A DNA stretch of 64,000 nucleotides from Klebsiella huaxiensis (GTDB taxonomy: Bacteria > Pseudomonadota > Gammaproteobacteria > Enterobacterales > Enterobacteriaceae): positions 6,076,001 to 6,140,000 of the forward strand of contig NZ_CP036175.1 of NCBI RefSeq assembly GCF_003261575.2. Reading direction: 5' to 3'. The position numbers and the translations under genes were made by a program. This document shows positions 25,338-33,847 of this stretch, piece by piece. The notes under the pieces were generated by a model. That model did not search any database. It was not told the origin of the DNA and saw nothing but the letters and a program-made list of their open reading frames with translations. How positions within the stretch are numbered: the stretch's first letter is position 1; each line of letters opens with the position of its first letter.

Positions 25338-26720
25338 ATGAGTCAAAATTCAGCTAATCCGGCAACCCTGCGCTTGCCTTTTAAAGAAAAACTAGCCTAT
25401 GGGATGGGCGATTTAGGTTCCAATATTCTTCTGGATATCGGTACGCTCTATTTACTCAAGTTTTATACCGATGTTCTTGGATTACCAGGAACTTACGGCG
25501 GTATTATTTTCCTTATCGCCAAGTTTTTTACCGCGTTTACCGATATGGGCACCGGGATTATGCTCGATTCGCGGCGTAAAATTGGTCCGAAGGGTAAATT
25601 TCGTCCATTCCTGATTTACGCAGCTTTCCCGGTTACGCTTCTGGCTATCGCTAACTTTGTCGGCACGCCGTTTGAAATTACCGGCAAAACGGTGATGGCA
25701 ACGGTGCTGTTTATGCTGTACGGACTGTTCTTCAGCATGATGAACTGCTCTTACGGCGCGATGGTACCCGCGATAACGAAAAACCCGGATGAGCGCGCTT
25801 CGCTTGCCGCCTGGCGTCAGGGCGGCGCGACGCTCGGCCTGCTGCTGTGCACCGTCGGCTTTGTGCCGGTGATGAACCTGATCGAAGGCAACTCGCAACT
25901 GGGTTATATCTTCGCCGCCACGCTGTTCTCCCTGTTCGGCCTGCTGTTTATGTGGCTGTGCTATGCGGGTGTTAAAGAGCGCTACGTCGAAATTAAGCCC
26001 GTTGATGCGGCGCAAAAGCCGGGATTACTGCAATCCTTCCGCGCCATCGCCGGTAACCGTCCGCTGTTTATTCTGTGCATTGCCAACCTCTGTACGCTCG
26101 GCGCGTTTAACGTCAAGCTAGCGATCCAGGTCTATTACACCCAGTACGTCCTGAACGACCCAATCCTCCTCTCCTGGATGGGCTTCTTCAGTATGGGCTG
26201 TATCTTTATCGGCGTATTCCTGATGCCGGGAATGGTGAGACGCTTTGGTAAGAAAAAGGTCTATATCGGCGGCCTGCTGATTTGGGTAGCGGGCGATCTG
26301 CTCAACTACTTCTTTGGCGGCGGATCGGTCAGTTTTGTTGCTTTCTCCTGCCTGGCCTTCTTTGGTTCGGCGTTCGTCAACAGTCTGAACTGGGCGCTGG
26401 TCTCCGACACAGTGGAATATGGCGAATGGCGCACCGGCGTACGTTCTGAAGGTACGGTGTACACCGGGTTTACCTTCTTTCGCAAAGTGTCGCAGGCGCT
26501 GGCTGGCTTCTTCCCCGGCTGGATGCTGACCCAGATTGGCTACGTGCCCAACGTGGTGCAATCGGCGGGTACCGTCGAAGGCTTACGCCAGCTGATTTTT
26601 ATTTATCCGTGCGCGCTAGCGGTGATCACCATCGTGGCGATGGGTTGTTTCTACAACCTTAACGAGAAGATGTATGTCCGCATCGTTGAAGAGATAGAAG
26701 CCCGTAAACAACCTGTCTGA
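25338..26720 (+). CDS. yihP: YihP, GPH-family sugar:cation symporter (sulfoquinovoside/DHPS transport)
   Basis: A 460-residue inner-membrane carrier of the glycoside-pentoside-hexuronide:cation (MelB-like) family with 12 predicted membrane spans. In the sulfoquinovose cluster YihP and YihO are thought to import the sulfosugar (or its glycoside) and export DHPS; which does which is not settled. The sequence follows E. coli YihP almost residue by residue from ATLRLPFKEKLAYG onward. The MelB-type cation-site acidic residues fall in the first helices (FTAFTDMGTGIMLDS). It lies 45 bp after the yihQ frame and 46 bp before yihO. Confidence 0.94.
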   Translation: MSQNSANPATLRLPFKEKLAYGMGDLGSNILLDIGTLYLLKFYTDVLGLPGTYGGIIFLIAKFFTAFTDMGTGIMLDSRRKIGPKGKFRPFLIYAAFPVTLLAIANFVGTPFEITGKTVMATVLFMLYGLFFSMMNCSYGAMVPAITKNPDERASLAAWRQGGATLGLLLCTVGFVPVMNLIEGNSQLGYIFAATLFSLFGLLFMWLCYAGVKERYVEIKPVDAAQKPGLLQSFRAIAGNRPLFILCIANLCTLGAFNVKLAIQVYYTQYVLNDPILLSWMGFFSMGCIFIGVFLMPGMVRRFGKKKVYIGGLLIWVAGDLLNYFFGGGSVSFVAFSCLAFFGSAFVNSLNWALVSDTVEYGEWRTGVRSEGTVYTGFTFFRKVSQALAGFFPGWMLTQIGYVPNVVQSAGTVEGLRQLIFIYPCALAVITIVAMGCFYNLNEKMYVRIVEEIEARKQPV

Positions 26721-26734
26721 TAAAAATAATGAAT

Positions 26735-26752
26735 AGCGCCCTTCAGGGCGCT
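26735..26752 (+). other. Perfect stem-loop between yihP and yihO
   Basis: AGCGCCCT pairs with AGGGCGCT across a 2-base loop, about 8 bases before the yihO ribosome site. There is no U-run, so it is not a terminator; it may stabilise the upstream message or tune yihO translation. Confidence 0.45.
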
Positions 26753-26766
26753 ACTGAGGAGCGATT

Positions 26767-28149
26767 ATGTCTGACCATGATCCGCTAACGTTAAAACTGA
26801 GCCTACGGGAAAAATGCGCCTATGGCGTGGGTGACTTCGGCTCAAATTTGATGCTGTGTATCGGCACGCTGTATCTGCTTAAATTTTATACCGATGAGCT
26901 AGGGATGCCTGCATATTACGGCGGGATCATCTTTCTGGTAGCGAAGTTCTTCACCGCCTTTACCGATATGCTGACCGGCGTATTACTGGACTCGCGGCGT
27001 AATATCGGCGCAAAGGGGAAATTCAGGCCTTTTATTCTGTATGCCTCATTCCCCGTCGCGCTGGTCGCCACAGCGCAGTTTTTAGCGACAGATTTTACGC
27101 TAACGGTGAAAACGGGGCTGGCAACGGTGCTGTTTATGTTGTTCGGCCTGTTCTATAGCCTGATGAACTGCTCTTACGGGGCGATGGTTCCCGCCATCAC
27201 TAAAAACCCGCACCAGCGCGCAGAACTCGCTGCGTGGCGACAGGGCGGCGCAACCCTGGGCCTGTTGCTGTGTACCGTTGGCTTTATGCCCATTCAGGCG
27301 CTTTTTACAAGTTCACCTTCGCTTGGCTATCTGATTGCTGCGCTGATCTTCTCCGTTTGCGGGTTATTCAGCATGTGGTGGTGCTTTAGCGGGGTGAAAG
27401 AGCGCTATATTGAAATCGTACCGGATCATCATAAACCCAGTATTCTCAAGTCGTTCTGCGCGATTTTCCGTAACCCTCCTCTGCTGGTGCTGTGTATTGC
27501 TAACCTATGTACGCTGGCGGCATTTAACATCAAGCTGGCGATTCAGGTCTATTACACCCAGTACGTTCTGAACGATATCCATCTGCTGTCATGGATGGGT
27601 TTTTTCAGTATGGGATGTATTCTGGTGGGCGTTTTTCTTGTCCCCACAACGGTGAAGCGCTTCGGTAAAAAGCAGGTTTACCTGGGTGGACTGGCATTGT
27701 GGGCCATAGGCGATGTGCTGAACTTTTTCTGGGGAAGTACATCATTTTTATTTGTGACATTCTCCTGCATGGCCTTCTTTGGCACTGCCTTCGTTAACAG
27801 CCTGAACTGGGCGCTGGTTCCGGATACGGTTGATTACGGTGAGTGGAAAACGGGTATTCGTGCGGAAGGGTCGGTTTATACTGGTTATACCTTTTCACGA
27901 AAAATTTCCGCAGCGCTTGCTGGGTTCTTGCCAGGTATTATGCTGACGCAAATTGGTTATATCCCCAATATTGCGCAAAGTGAAACTACGCTGCTCGGTT
28001 TACGTCAGCTTATTTTCCTCTGGCCCTGCGGTCTGGCGATTATCGCGGCATTCACTATGGGCTTCTTTTATAAGCTCAACGAAAGCCGTTTTGCCTTTAT
28101 TATTGAGGAAATTGGCCAACGAAAAAAACAACACAACCCAGTATTGTGA
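26767..28149 (+). CDS. yihO: YihO, GPH-family symporter (sulfoquinovose uptake)
   Basis: A second 460-residue 12-span GPH symporter, clearly paralogous to YihP next door: the same LREKCAYGVGDFGSN opening, FTAFTDMLTGVLLDSRR loop and NCSYGAMVPAITKNP segment. In E. coli YihO is the likely sulfoquinovose importer. The ribosome site GAGGAG precedes ATG 26767 by six bases. Retention of two divergent carriers, together with the porin OmpL, suggests that transport capacity is kept even though yihQ carries a stop. Confidence 0.93.
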   Translation: MSDHDPLTLKLSLREKCAYGVGDFGSNLMLCIGTLYLLKFYTDELGMPAYYGGIIFLVAKFFTAFTDMLTGVLLDSRRNIGAKGKFRPFILYASFPVALVATAQFLATDFTLTVKTGLATVLFMLFGLFYSLMNCSYGAMVPAITKNPHQRAELAAWRQGGATLGLLLCTVGFMPIQALFTSSPSLGYLIAALIFSVCGLFSMWWCFSGVKERYIEIVPDHHKPSILKSFCAIFRNPPLLVLCIANLCTLAAFNIKLAIQVYYTQYVLNDIHLLSWMGFFSMGCILVGVFLVPTTVKRFGKKQVYLGGLALWAIGDVLNFFWGSTSFLFVTFSCMAFFGTAFVNSLNWALVPDTVDYGEWKTGIRAEGSVYTGYTFSRKISAALAGFLPGIMLTQIGYIPNIAQSETTLLGLRQLIFLWPCGLAIIAAFTMGFFYKLNESRFAFIIEEIGQRKKQHNPVL

Positions 28150-28179
28150 ATAACTAAAAGACTTCTTTTTTAATTATTG

Positions 28180-28207
28180 CCGCTCTATCCATTTTAATGG
28201 ATAGCGG
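28180..28207 (+). other. Stem-loop before ompL
   Basis: CCGCT-c-TATCCATT pairs with AATGGATAGCGG over a two- to four-base loop in the 86-bp gap between yihO and ompL. No T-run follows on the plus strand. It could protect the yihO message or reduce readthrough into ompL. Confidence 0.45.
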
Positions 28208-28235
28208 CTCCCCTACGTTAAAAAATGGATTTATT

Positions 28236-28928
28236 ATGAAAAAAATAAACGCGATACTTCTGTTAACCTCTGTTATCTCTACCTCTGCATTTGCTGGTGT
28301 TTATGTGGAAAACCGCGAGGCGTATAACCTTGCATCCGATCAGATGGAGGTCATGCTGCGCGTTGGCTATAACTTTGATATGGGCGCTGGCCTGATGCTC
28401 ACCAACACCTATACTCTGCAACGCAAAGATGAGTTAAAGCATGGCTATAACGAAATCGAAGGCTGGTATCCGCTATTCAGACCAACGGATAAATTAACGA
28501 TTCAGCCGGGAGGGTTAATTACCGACAAGAGCATTGGCTCCAGCGGTGCGGTTTATCTGGATGTGAATTACAAATTTACCCCATGGTTTAATCTGACCGT
28601 GCGTAACCGCTATAATCACAATAACTACAGCTCAACTGACTTAAACGGTGAGCAAGATAATAATGATACCTACGAAGTAGGTACCTATTGGAATTTTATT
28701 ATCACCGATAAATTTTCTTATACTTTTGAACCACACTATTTTACGCGGGTGAATGACTTTAATAGTAGCAACGGTAAAGACCATCACTGGGAAATTACCA
28801 ATACCTTCAGATATCGGATCAATCAAAACTGGCTGCCTTACTTTGAACTACGCTGGCTGGATCGTAATGTGGAGCCGTACCACCGGGAACAAAACCAGAT
28901 ACGTGCTGGGGTGAAGTATTTCTTTTAA
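28236..28928 (+). CDS. ompL: OmpL, outer-membrane porin (KdgM/OmpL family)
   Basis: A 230-residue small outer-membrane beta-barrel of the KdgM-type oligosaccharide porin family, placed to admit sulfoquinovosides. It has a signal peptide (MKKINAILLLTSVISTSAFA, residues 1-20), then alternating beta strands, and ends in YFF, the C-terminal aromatic residue expected for outer-membrane insertion. ATG 28236 gives the E. coli length; the upstream in-frame codons precede the signal peptide and are not part of it. It is the last gene of the cluster and is followed by a strong terminator shared with typA. Confidence 0.95.
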   Translation: MKKINAILLLTSVISTSAFAGVYVENREAYNLASDQMEVMLRVGYNFDMGAGLMLTNTYTLQRKDELKHGYNEIEGWYPLFRPTDKLTIQPGGLITDKSIGSSGAVYLDVNYKFTPWFNLTVRNRYNHNNYSSTDLNGEQDNNDTYEVGTYWNFIITDKFSYTFEPHYFTRVNDFNSSNGKDHHWEITNTFRYRINQNWLPYFELRWLDRNVEPYHREQNQIRAGVKYFF

Positions 28929-28940
28929 GTTTTTTAGGCA

Positions 28941-28970
28941 AAAAAAAGCCGCTGATTATCAGCGGCTTTT
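28941..28970. terminator. Bidirectional terminator between ompL and typA
   Basis: GCCGCTGA and TCAGCGGC form an 8-bp stem with a 3-base loop, flanked by seven A on the left and four T on the right. It can end both ompL (plus strand) and typA (minus strand). Confidence 0.9.
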
Positions 28971-28988
28971 CATAGCAAGAAGCATTAA

Positions 28989-30812
28989 TTAATCTTCTTT
29001 AGAACCACGCATCGCGCGTTTACGATCGTTCTCGGTCAGATGACGCTTACGGATACGGACAGAAGTCGGGGTGACTTCTACCAGTTCGTCGTCATCGATG
29101 AACTCAAGAGCTTGCTCCAGCGTCATTTTCAGTGCCGGAACCAGGGTCGTCGCTTCGTCAGTACCGGAAGCACGCATGTTGGTCAGTTTCTTACCGGTCA
29201 GGCAGTTTACAGTCAGGTCGTTAGAACGACTGTGAATACCGATGATCTGGCCTTCGTAAACTTCTGCACCGTGACCCAGGAACAGCTTACCGCGGTCCTG
29301 CAGGCTGAACAGTGCGAACGCAACTGCTTTACCCTGGCCGTTGGAGATCAGAACACCGTTCTGACGCTGACCCACATCACCCGCACGAACGTCGTCGTAA
29401 TGGCTGAAGGTGGAGTACAGCAGACCGGTACCGGAAGTCATGGTCATGAATTCTGAACGGAAGCCGATCAGACCACGGCTTGGGATCACGTAGTCAAGAC
29501 GTACGCGGCCTTTGCCATCTGGATTCATGTTTTTCAGGTCGCCTTTACGCTCACCCAGTGCCTGCATCACAGAACCCTGGTGCTGCTCTTCGACGTCCAG
29601 CGTGACGTTTTCGAACGGCTCTTGTTTACGACCATCGATTTCGCGGAAGATAACTTTCGGACGGGAAACCGCCATCTCGAAACCTTCACGACGCATGTTC
29701 TCGATAAGAACCGACAAGTGCAGTTCGCCACGACCAGAAACGCGGAATGCATCTGCATCCGGAGTCTCTTCAACGCGCAGCGCCACGTTATGTACCAGCT
29801 CTTTGTTCAGACGGTCAAGGATCTGACGAGAAGTAACGTACTTACCTTCTTTACCGCAGAACGGAGAGGTGTTGACGCAGAAGAACATAGATACGGTCGG
29901 CTCATCAACAGACAGCGCCGGCAGCGCTTCAACATTCTGCGTATCGCAGATGGTGTCGGAGATGTTCAGCTCGCCCAGACCGGTGATCGCGATGATATCG
30001 CCAGCTTCTGCAACGTCGCTCTCGATACGCTCAAGACCCAGATGGGTCAGAACTTTACCGACTTTACCGTTACGGGTTTTGCCTTCGCTATCAACGATAG
30101 TAACCTGCTGGTTCGGCTTCACTTTACCGCGTTTGATGCGGCCGATGCCGATGACGCCAACGTAGTTGTTGTAGTCCAGCTGGGAGATTTGCATCTGCAG
30201 CGGGCCATCAAGGTCAACGTTCGGAGCCGGTACGCGATCGACGATAGTCTGATACAGCGGAGTCATATCGTCAGCCATATCTTCGTGATCCAGACCCGCG
30301 ATACCGTTCAGCGCAGAAGCGTAAACGATAGGGAAGTCCAGCTGTTCGTCGGTAGCGTCGAGGTTTACGAACAGGTCGAATACCTGATCGACAACCCAGT
30401 CAGGGCGTGCGCCCGGACGGTCAACTTTGTTGATAACAACAATTGGCTTCAGGCCATGAGCAAAGGCTTTTTTGGTCACGAAGCGCGTCTGCGGCATCGG
30501 ACCATCCATTGCATCAACGACCAGCAGAACGGAATCGACCATGGACATGACACGTTCAACTTCACCACCGAAGTCGGCGTGCCCCGGGGTATCAACGATG
30601 TTGATACGGTAATCATTCCATTTGATAGCGGTGTTTTTAGCCAGGATGGTAATCCCACGCTCTTTCTCCAAATCGTTGGAGTCCATCACACGCTCTTGAG
30701 TTTCGGCACGCGCATCGAACGTACCGGATTGCTGCAGCAGCTTATCAACCAGGGTAGTTTTACCATGGTCAACGTGCGCGATGATGGCGATGTTACGCAA
30801 ATTTTCGATCAC
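28989..30812 (-). CDS. typA: GTPase BipA/TypA
   Basis: BipA is a ribosome-associated translational GTPase of the EF-G/LepA type needed for 50S assembly and growth at low temperature or under stress. The 607-residue protein has the G1 motif AHVDHGKTT (near 12-20), switch II DTPGHADFGGE (near 73-83) and G4 NKVD (near 128-131). Domains II, III and V follow, then the BipA-specific C-terminal domain (about 480-607) ending in the basic VRIRKRHLTENDRKRAMRGSK. It is divergent from glnA. In E. coli K-12 the genes yihL, yihM and yihN lie between typA and ompL; here typA and ompL are only 60 bp apart. Confidence 0.97.
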   Translation of the reverse strand: MIENLRNIAIIAHVDHGKTTLVDKLLQQSGTFDARAETQERVMDSNDLEKERGITILAKNTAIKWNDYRINIVDTPGHADFGGEVERVMSMVDSVLLVVDAMDGPMPQTRFVTKKAFAHGLKPIVVINKVDRPGARPDWVVDQVFDLFVNLDATDEQLDFPIVYASALNGIAGLDHEDMADDMTPLYQTIVDRVPAPNVDLDGPLQMQISQLDYNNYVGVIGIGRIKRGKVKPNQQVTIVDSEGKTRNGKVGKVLTHLGLERIESDVAEAGDIIAITGLGELNISDTICDTQNVEALPALSVDEPTVSMFFCVNTSPFCGKEGKYVTSRQILDRLNKELVHNVALRVEETPDADAFRVSGRGELHLSVLIENMRREGFEMAVSRPKVIFREIDGRKQEPFENVTLDVEEQHQGSVMQALGERKGDLKNMNPDGKGRVRLDYVIPSRGLIGFRSEFMTMTSGTGLLYSTFSHYDDVRAGDVGQRQNGVLISNGQGKAVAFALFSLQDRGKLFLGHGAEVYEGQIIGIHSRSNDLTVNCLTGKKLTNMRASGTDEATTLVPALKMTLEQALEFIDDDELVEVTPTSVRIRKRHLTENDRKRAMRGSKED

Positions 30813-30919
30813 AACTTTGCCTCAGGCATTTAGAAATAGCGCGTTATTGTACACGGATTAATCGCACTACAAAACAGGATCACAAACATCCCCCGCAAAC
30901 AAGTATTGCAGAGTTTCTT

Positions 30920-30935
30920 TGTGACCGCTTTCACG
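30920..30935. promoter_or_regulatory. CRP-like site upstream of glnA
   Basis: TGTGACCGCTTTCACG matches the CRP consensus TGTGA-N6-TCACA at nine of ten arm positions. In E. coli the distal sigma-70 promoter glnAp1 is CRP-activated, and the position, about 270 bp upstream of glnA, fits that promoter. Confidence 0.7.
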
Positions 30936-30995
30936 GAGCGTTAAAAGGGTTATTAAAGGTCAATTGCACCAAATAAGTGCCCAATGTTCACACAA

Positions 30996-31014
30996 TTGCA
31001 CTATTATAGTGCAA
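30996..31014. promoter_or_regulatory. NtrC enhancer sites upstream of glnA
   Basis: TTGCACTATTATAGTGCAA is a near-perfect palindromic NtrC site. A weaker site, TTGCACCAAATAAGTGC, begins at 30964, and further partial repeats (ATGGTGCA near 31024, TTGCACGATGGTGTGCA near 31039) follow. Together they form the enhancer array from which phosphorylated NtrC (GlnG) activates the sigma-54 promoter 70-100 bp downstream. The 379-bp typA-glnA gap holds only these control elements. Confidence 0.9.
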
Positions 31015-31085
31015 TGCATTCATAATGGTGCAGCCCTTTTGCACGATGGTGTGCATGATAACGCCTTTTGGGGGCAATTTAAAAG

Positions 31086-31103
31086 TTGGCACAGATTTCG
31101 CTT
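31086..31103 (+). promoter_or_regulatory. Sigma-54 promoter glnAp2
   Basis: TTGGCACAGATTTCGCTT has the GG at -24 and GC at -12 separated by the required ten bases. It lies about 90 bp before the glnA start and downstream of the NtrC sites, as in E. coli glnAp2, which drives glnA under nitrogen limitation. Confidence 0.9.
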
Positions 31104-31191
31104 TATATTTTTTAAGGCAACAACGCCACCTTAAGCAGTTAGAAAGTTTTCGTTACCACGACGACAATGACCAATCCGGGAGAGTTTAAGT

Positions 31192-32601
31192 ATGTCCGCT
31201 GAACACGTTTTGACGATGCTGAACGAGCACGAAGTGAAGTTTGTCGATCTGCGCTTCACCGATACCAAAGGTAAAGAACAGCACGTTACTATTCCTTCTC
31301 ATCAGGTAAATGCCGAATTCTTCGAAGAAGGCAAAATGTTTGATGGCTCCTCGATTGGCGGCTGGAAAGGTATTAACGAATCCGACATGGTTCTGATGCC
31401 GGACGCAACTACCGCGCTGATCGACCCGTTCTACGAAGAACCGACACTGATCATCCGTTGCGATATCCTGGAACCAGGCACCCTGCAGGGCTATGACCGT
31501 GACCCGCGCTCCATCGCCAAACGTGCGGAAGAATACCTGCGTGCAACCGGCATTGCGGATACCGTGCTGTTCGGGCCAGAACCAGAATTCTTCCTGTTCG
31601 ACGACATTCGTTTTGGTGCGTCTATCTCCGGTTCCCACGTTGCTATCGATGATATCGAAGGCGCATGGAACTCCTCCACCAAATACGAAGGCGGCAACAA
31701 AGGCCACCGCCCTGGCGTGAAAGGCGGTTATTTCCCGGTTCCGCCAGTAGACTCTTCTCAGGATATCCGCTCCACCATGTGTATGATCATGGAAGAGATG
31801 GGCCTGGTTGTTGAAGCTCACCACCACGAAGTCGCAACTGCAGGTCAGAACGAAATCGCTACCCGCTTCAATACCATGACCAAAAAAGCGGACGAAATTC
31901 AGATCTACAAATATGTTGTGCACAACGTCGCACACCGTTTCGGTAAAACAGCGACCTTTATGCCAAAACCAATGTTTGGCGATAACGGTTCCGGTATGCA
32001 CTGCCACATGTCCCTGTCCAAGAACGGCGTAAACCTGTTCTCCGGCGACAAATACGCAGGCCTGTCTGAACAAGCGCTGTTCTACATCGGCGGCGTAATC
32101 AAGCACGCTAAAGCCATTAATGCCCTGGCGAACCCGACCACCAACTCTTACAAGCGTCTGGTCCCGGGTTACGAAGCTCCGGTCATGCTGGCTTACTCTG
32201 CCCGTAACCGCTCCGCTTCCATCCGTATTCCGGTAGTGACCTCTCCGAAAGCGCGTCGTATCGAAGTCCGCTTCCCGGATCCGGCTGCTAACCCGTACCT
32301 GTGCTTTGCTGCATTGCTGATGGCTGGCCTTGACGGTATCAAGAACAAAATCCATCCGGGCGAAGCGATGGACAAAAACCTGTACGATCTGCCGCCGGAA
32401 GAAGCGAAAGAGATCCCACAGGTTGCAGGTTCTCTGGAAGAAGCATTGAACGAACTGGATGCTGACCGTGAATTCCTGACCGCTGGTGGCGTATTCACCA
32501 ACGACGCAATCGATGCTTACATCGCCCTGCGTATTGAAGAGAACGACCGTGTACGCATGACTCCGCACCCGGTTGAGTTCGAGCTGTACTACAGCGTTTA
32601 A
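31192..32601 (+). CDS. glnA: Glutamine synthetase, type I
   Basis: GlnA makes glutamine from glutamate, ammonia and ATP, the main ammonia-assimilation step when nitrogen is scarce. The 469-residue subunit assembles into a dodecamer. Landmarks are the metal-binding GPEPEFFLFD (near 127-136), the ATP-binding KPMFGDNGSGMHCHMS (near 258-273), NRSASIRIP (near 339-347) and the adenylylation Tyr in NLYDLPPEE near 397, where GlnE switches the enzyme off. The gene starts the glnALG operon and is preceded by AGGGAGAG... in the form GGGAGAG. A terminator follows it and limits readthrough into glnL. Confidence 0.98.
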   Translation: MSAEHVLTMLNEHEVKFVDLRFTDTKGKEQHVTIPSHQVNAEFFEEGKMFDGSSIGGWKGINESDMVLMPDATTALIDPFYEEPTLIIRCDILEPGTLQGYDRDPRSIAKRAEEYLRATGIADTVLFGPEPEFFLFDDIRFGASISGSHVAIDDIEGAWNSSTKYEGGNKGHRPGVKGGYFPVPPVDSSQDIRSTMCMIMEEMGLVVEAHHHEVATAGQNEIATRFNTMTKKADEIQIYKYVVHNVAHRFGKTATFMPKPMFGDNGSGMHCHMSLSKNGVNLFSGDKYAGLSEQALFYIGGVIKHAKAINALANPTTNSYKRLVPGYEAPVMLAYSARNRSASIRIPVVTSPKARRIEVRFPDPAANPYLCFAALLMAGLDGIKNKIHPGEAMDKNLYDLPPEEAKEIPQVAGSLEEALNELDADREFLTAGGVFTNDAIDAYIALRIEENDRVRMTPHPVEFELYYSV

Positions 32602-32675
32602 TTTTGCTGTAAATCCGCGGTATTCCGTGTTGTGGCGTGGGGTACCGAGGATGTTTTGTTGCCGTGGAAACTTTC

Positions 32676-32701
32676 AGCCCATCTCAGGATGGGCTTTTTT
32701 C
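32676..32701 (+). terminator. Terminator downstream of glnA
   Basis: AGCCCATC/GATGGGCT stem with a TCAG loop and a run of six T. In E. coli the equivalent site is leaky, letting some glnA transcripts continue into glnLG under nitrogen limitation. Confidence 0.9.
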
Positions 32702-32750
32702 TCCACCAACGCGCTGATCTCATGAGCTTTTTACTCATAAAAAGCTATAC

Positions 32751-32767
32751 TGCACTAAAATAGTGCA
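32751..32767. promoter_or_regulatory. NtrC operator at the glnL promoter
   Basis: TGCACTAAAATAGTGCA is a perfect palindromic NtrC site just upstream of glnL. In E. coli NtrC bound here represses the internal glnL promoter, keeping the sensor and regulator low when nitrogen is plentiful. Confidence 0.88.
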
Positions 32768-32789
32768 CTCTAATTCAGGAGACTGTCAG

Positions 32790-33839
32790 ATGGCAACAGG
32801 CACACTGCCCGATGCTGGGCAGATCCTTAACTCTTTAATCAACAGTATCTTACTGGTCGATGACGACCTGGCGGTGCATTACGCGAACCCTGCTGCACAG
32901 CAGTTGCTGGCGCAAAGCTCACGTAAGCTATTTGGTACTCCGCTCCCGGAGCTGTTGAGCTATTTCTCGCTGAATATTGGTCTCATGCAGGAGAGCCTGC
33001 AGGCGGGCCAGGGCTTTACCGATAACGAAGTAACGCTGGTCATCGATGGTCGGTCGCATATCCTGTCTCTGACGGCACAGCGCCTTCCTGAGGGCTACAT
33101 TTTGCTGGAAATGGCACCGATGGATAATCAGCGACGTCTGAGCCAGGAACAGCTTCAGCACGCACAGCAGATTGCCGCGCGTGACTTAGTGCGCGGTTTG
33201 GCCCACGAGATTAAAAACCCGTTGGGTGGCCTGCGCGGTGCCGCACAGTTGCTGAGCAAAGCGCTGCCCGATCCTTCGTTGACGGAATACACCAAAGTCA
33301 TCATTGAACAGGCCGATCGGTTAAGAAATCTGGTCGACCGCCTGCTGGGACCGCAGCATCCTGGAATGCACGTCACAGAGAGCATTCACAAGGTTGCAGA
33401 GCGAGTGGTGAAGCTGGTGTCTATGGAGTTGCCGGATAACGTCAAACTGGTTCGTGACTACGACCCAAGCCTGCCGGAACTCCCACACGACCCGGATCAA
33501 ATTGAACAAGTGCTGCTGAATATCGTACGCAATGCGCTGCAAGCGCTGGGGCCTGAGGGCGGAGAGATAGTCCTGCGTACCCGTACGGCGTTCCAGCTGA
33601 CCCTGCACGGGGTTCGCTACCGCCTTGCAGCACGTATTGACGTTGAAGATAACGGCCCGGGAATACCGTCTCACTTACAGGATACGCTGTTTTATCCGAT
33701 GGTGAGCGGGCGCGAAGGCGGTACTGGCCTCGGGCTATCTATCGCCCGCAGCCTTATCGATCAGCACTCCGGCAAAATTGAATTTACCAGTTGGCCAGGG
33801 CATACCGAATTCTCGGTATACCTGCCTATTCGGAAGTAG
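32790..33839 (+). CDS. glnL: Nitrogen sensor kinase/phosphatase NtrB
   Basis: NtrB is the cytoplasmic histidine kinase of the nitrogen two-component system. It phosphorylates NtrC under nitrogen limitation and, with PII (GlnB), removes the phosphate when nitrogen is ample. The 349-residue form from ATG 32790 matches E. coli in length and has AGGAGACTG upstream; the nine earlier codons lie over the NtrC operator. A PAS domain spans about 15-120. The phosphorylated His139 is in GLAHEIKNPLGGL, the N box is NIVRNALQAL, and the G1 and G2 boxes are DNGPGIP and GTGLGL. Confidence 0.97.
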   Translation: MATGTLPDAGQILNSLINSILLVDDDLAVHYANPAAQQLLAQSSRKLFGTPLPELLSYFSLNIGLMQESLQAGQGFTDNEVTLVIDGRSHILSLTAQRLPEGYILLEMAPMDNQRRLSQEQLQHAQQIAARDLVRGLAHEIKNPLGGLRGAAQLLSKALPDPSLTEYTKVIIEQADRLRNLVDRLLGPQHPGMHVTESIHKVAERVVKLVSMELPDNVKLVRDYDPSLPELPHDPDQIEQVLLNIVRNALQALGPEGGEIVLRTRTAFQLTLHGVRYRLAARIDVEDNGPGIPSHLQDTLFYPMVSGREGGTGLGLSIARSLIDQHSGKIEFTSWPGHTEFSVYLPIRK

Positions 33840-33847
33840 AGGTGTTT

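Noticed and set aside
25338..28149. yihP and yihO as a recent tandem duplication
   Set aside because: The two carriers are clearly paralogous but have diverged as far as their E. coli counterparts, so the duplication is old.
29580..30833. 417-codon open frame opposite typA
   Set aside because: It is an antisense shadow of the strongly coding typA gene; the product has low-complexity composition and no family features.
31186..32568. 460-codon open frame opposite glnA
   Set aside because: It is an antisense shadow caused by glnA codon bias; glnA itself is certain.
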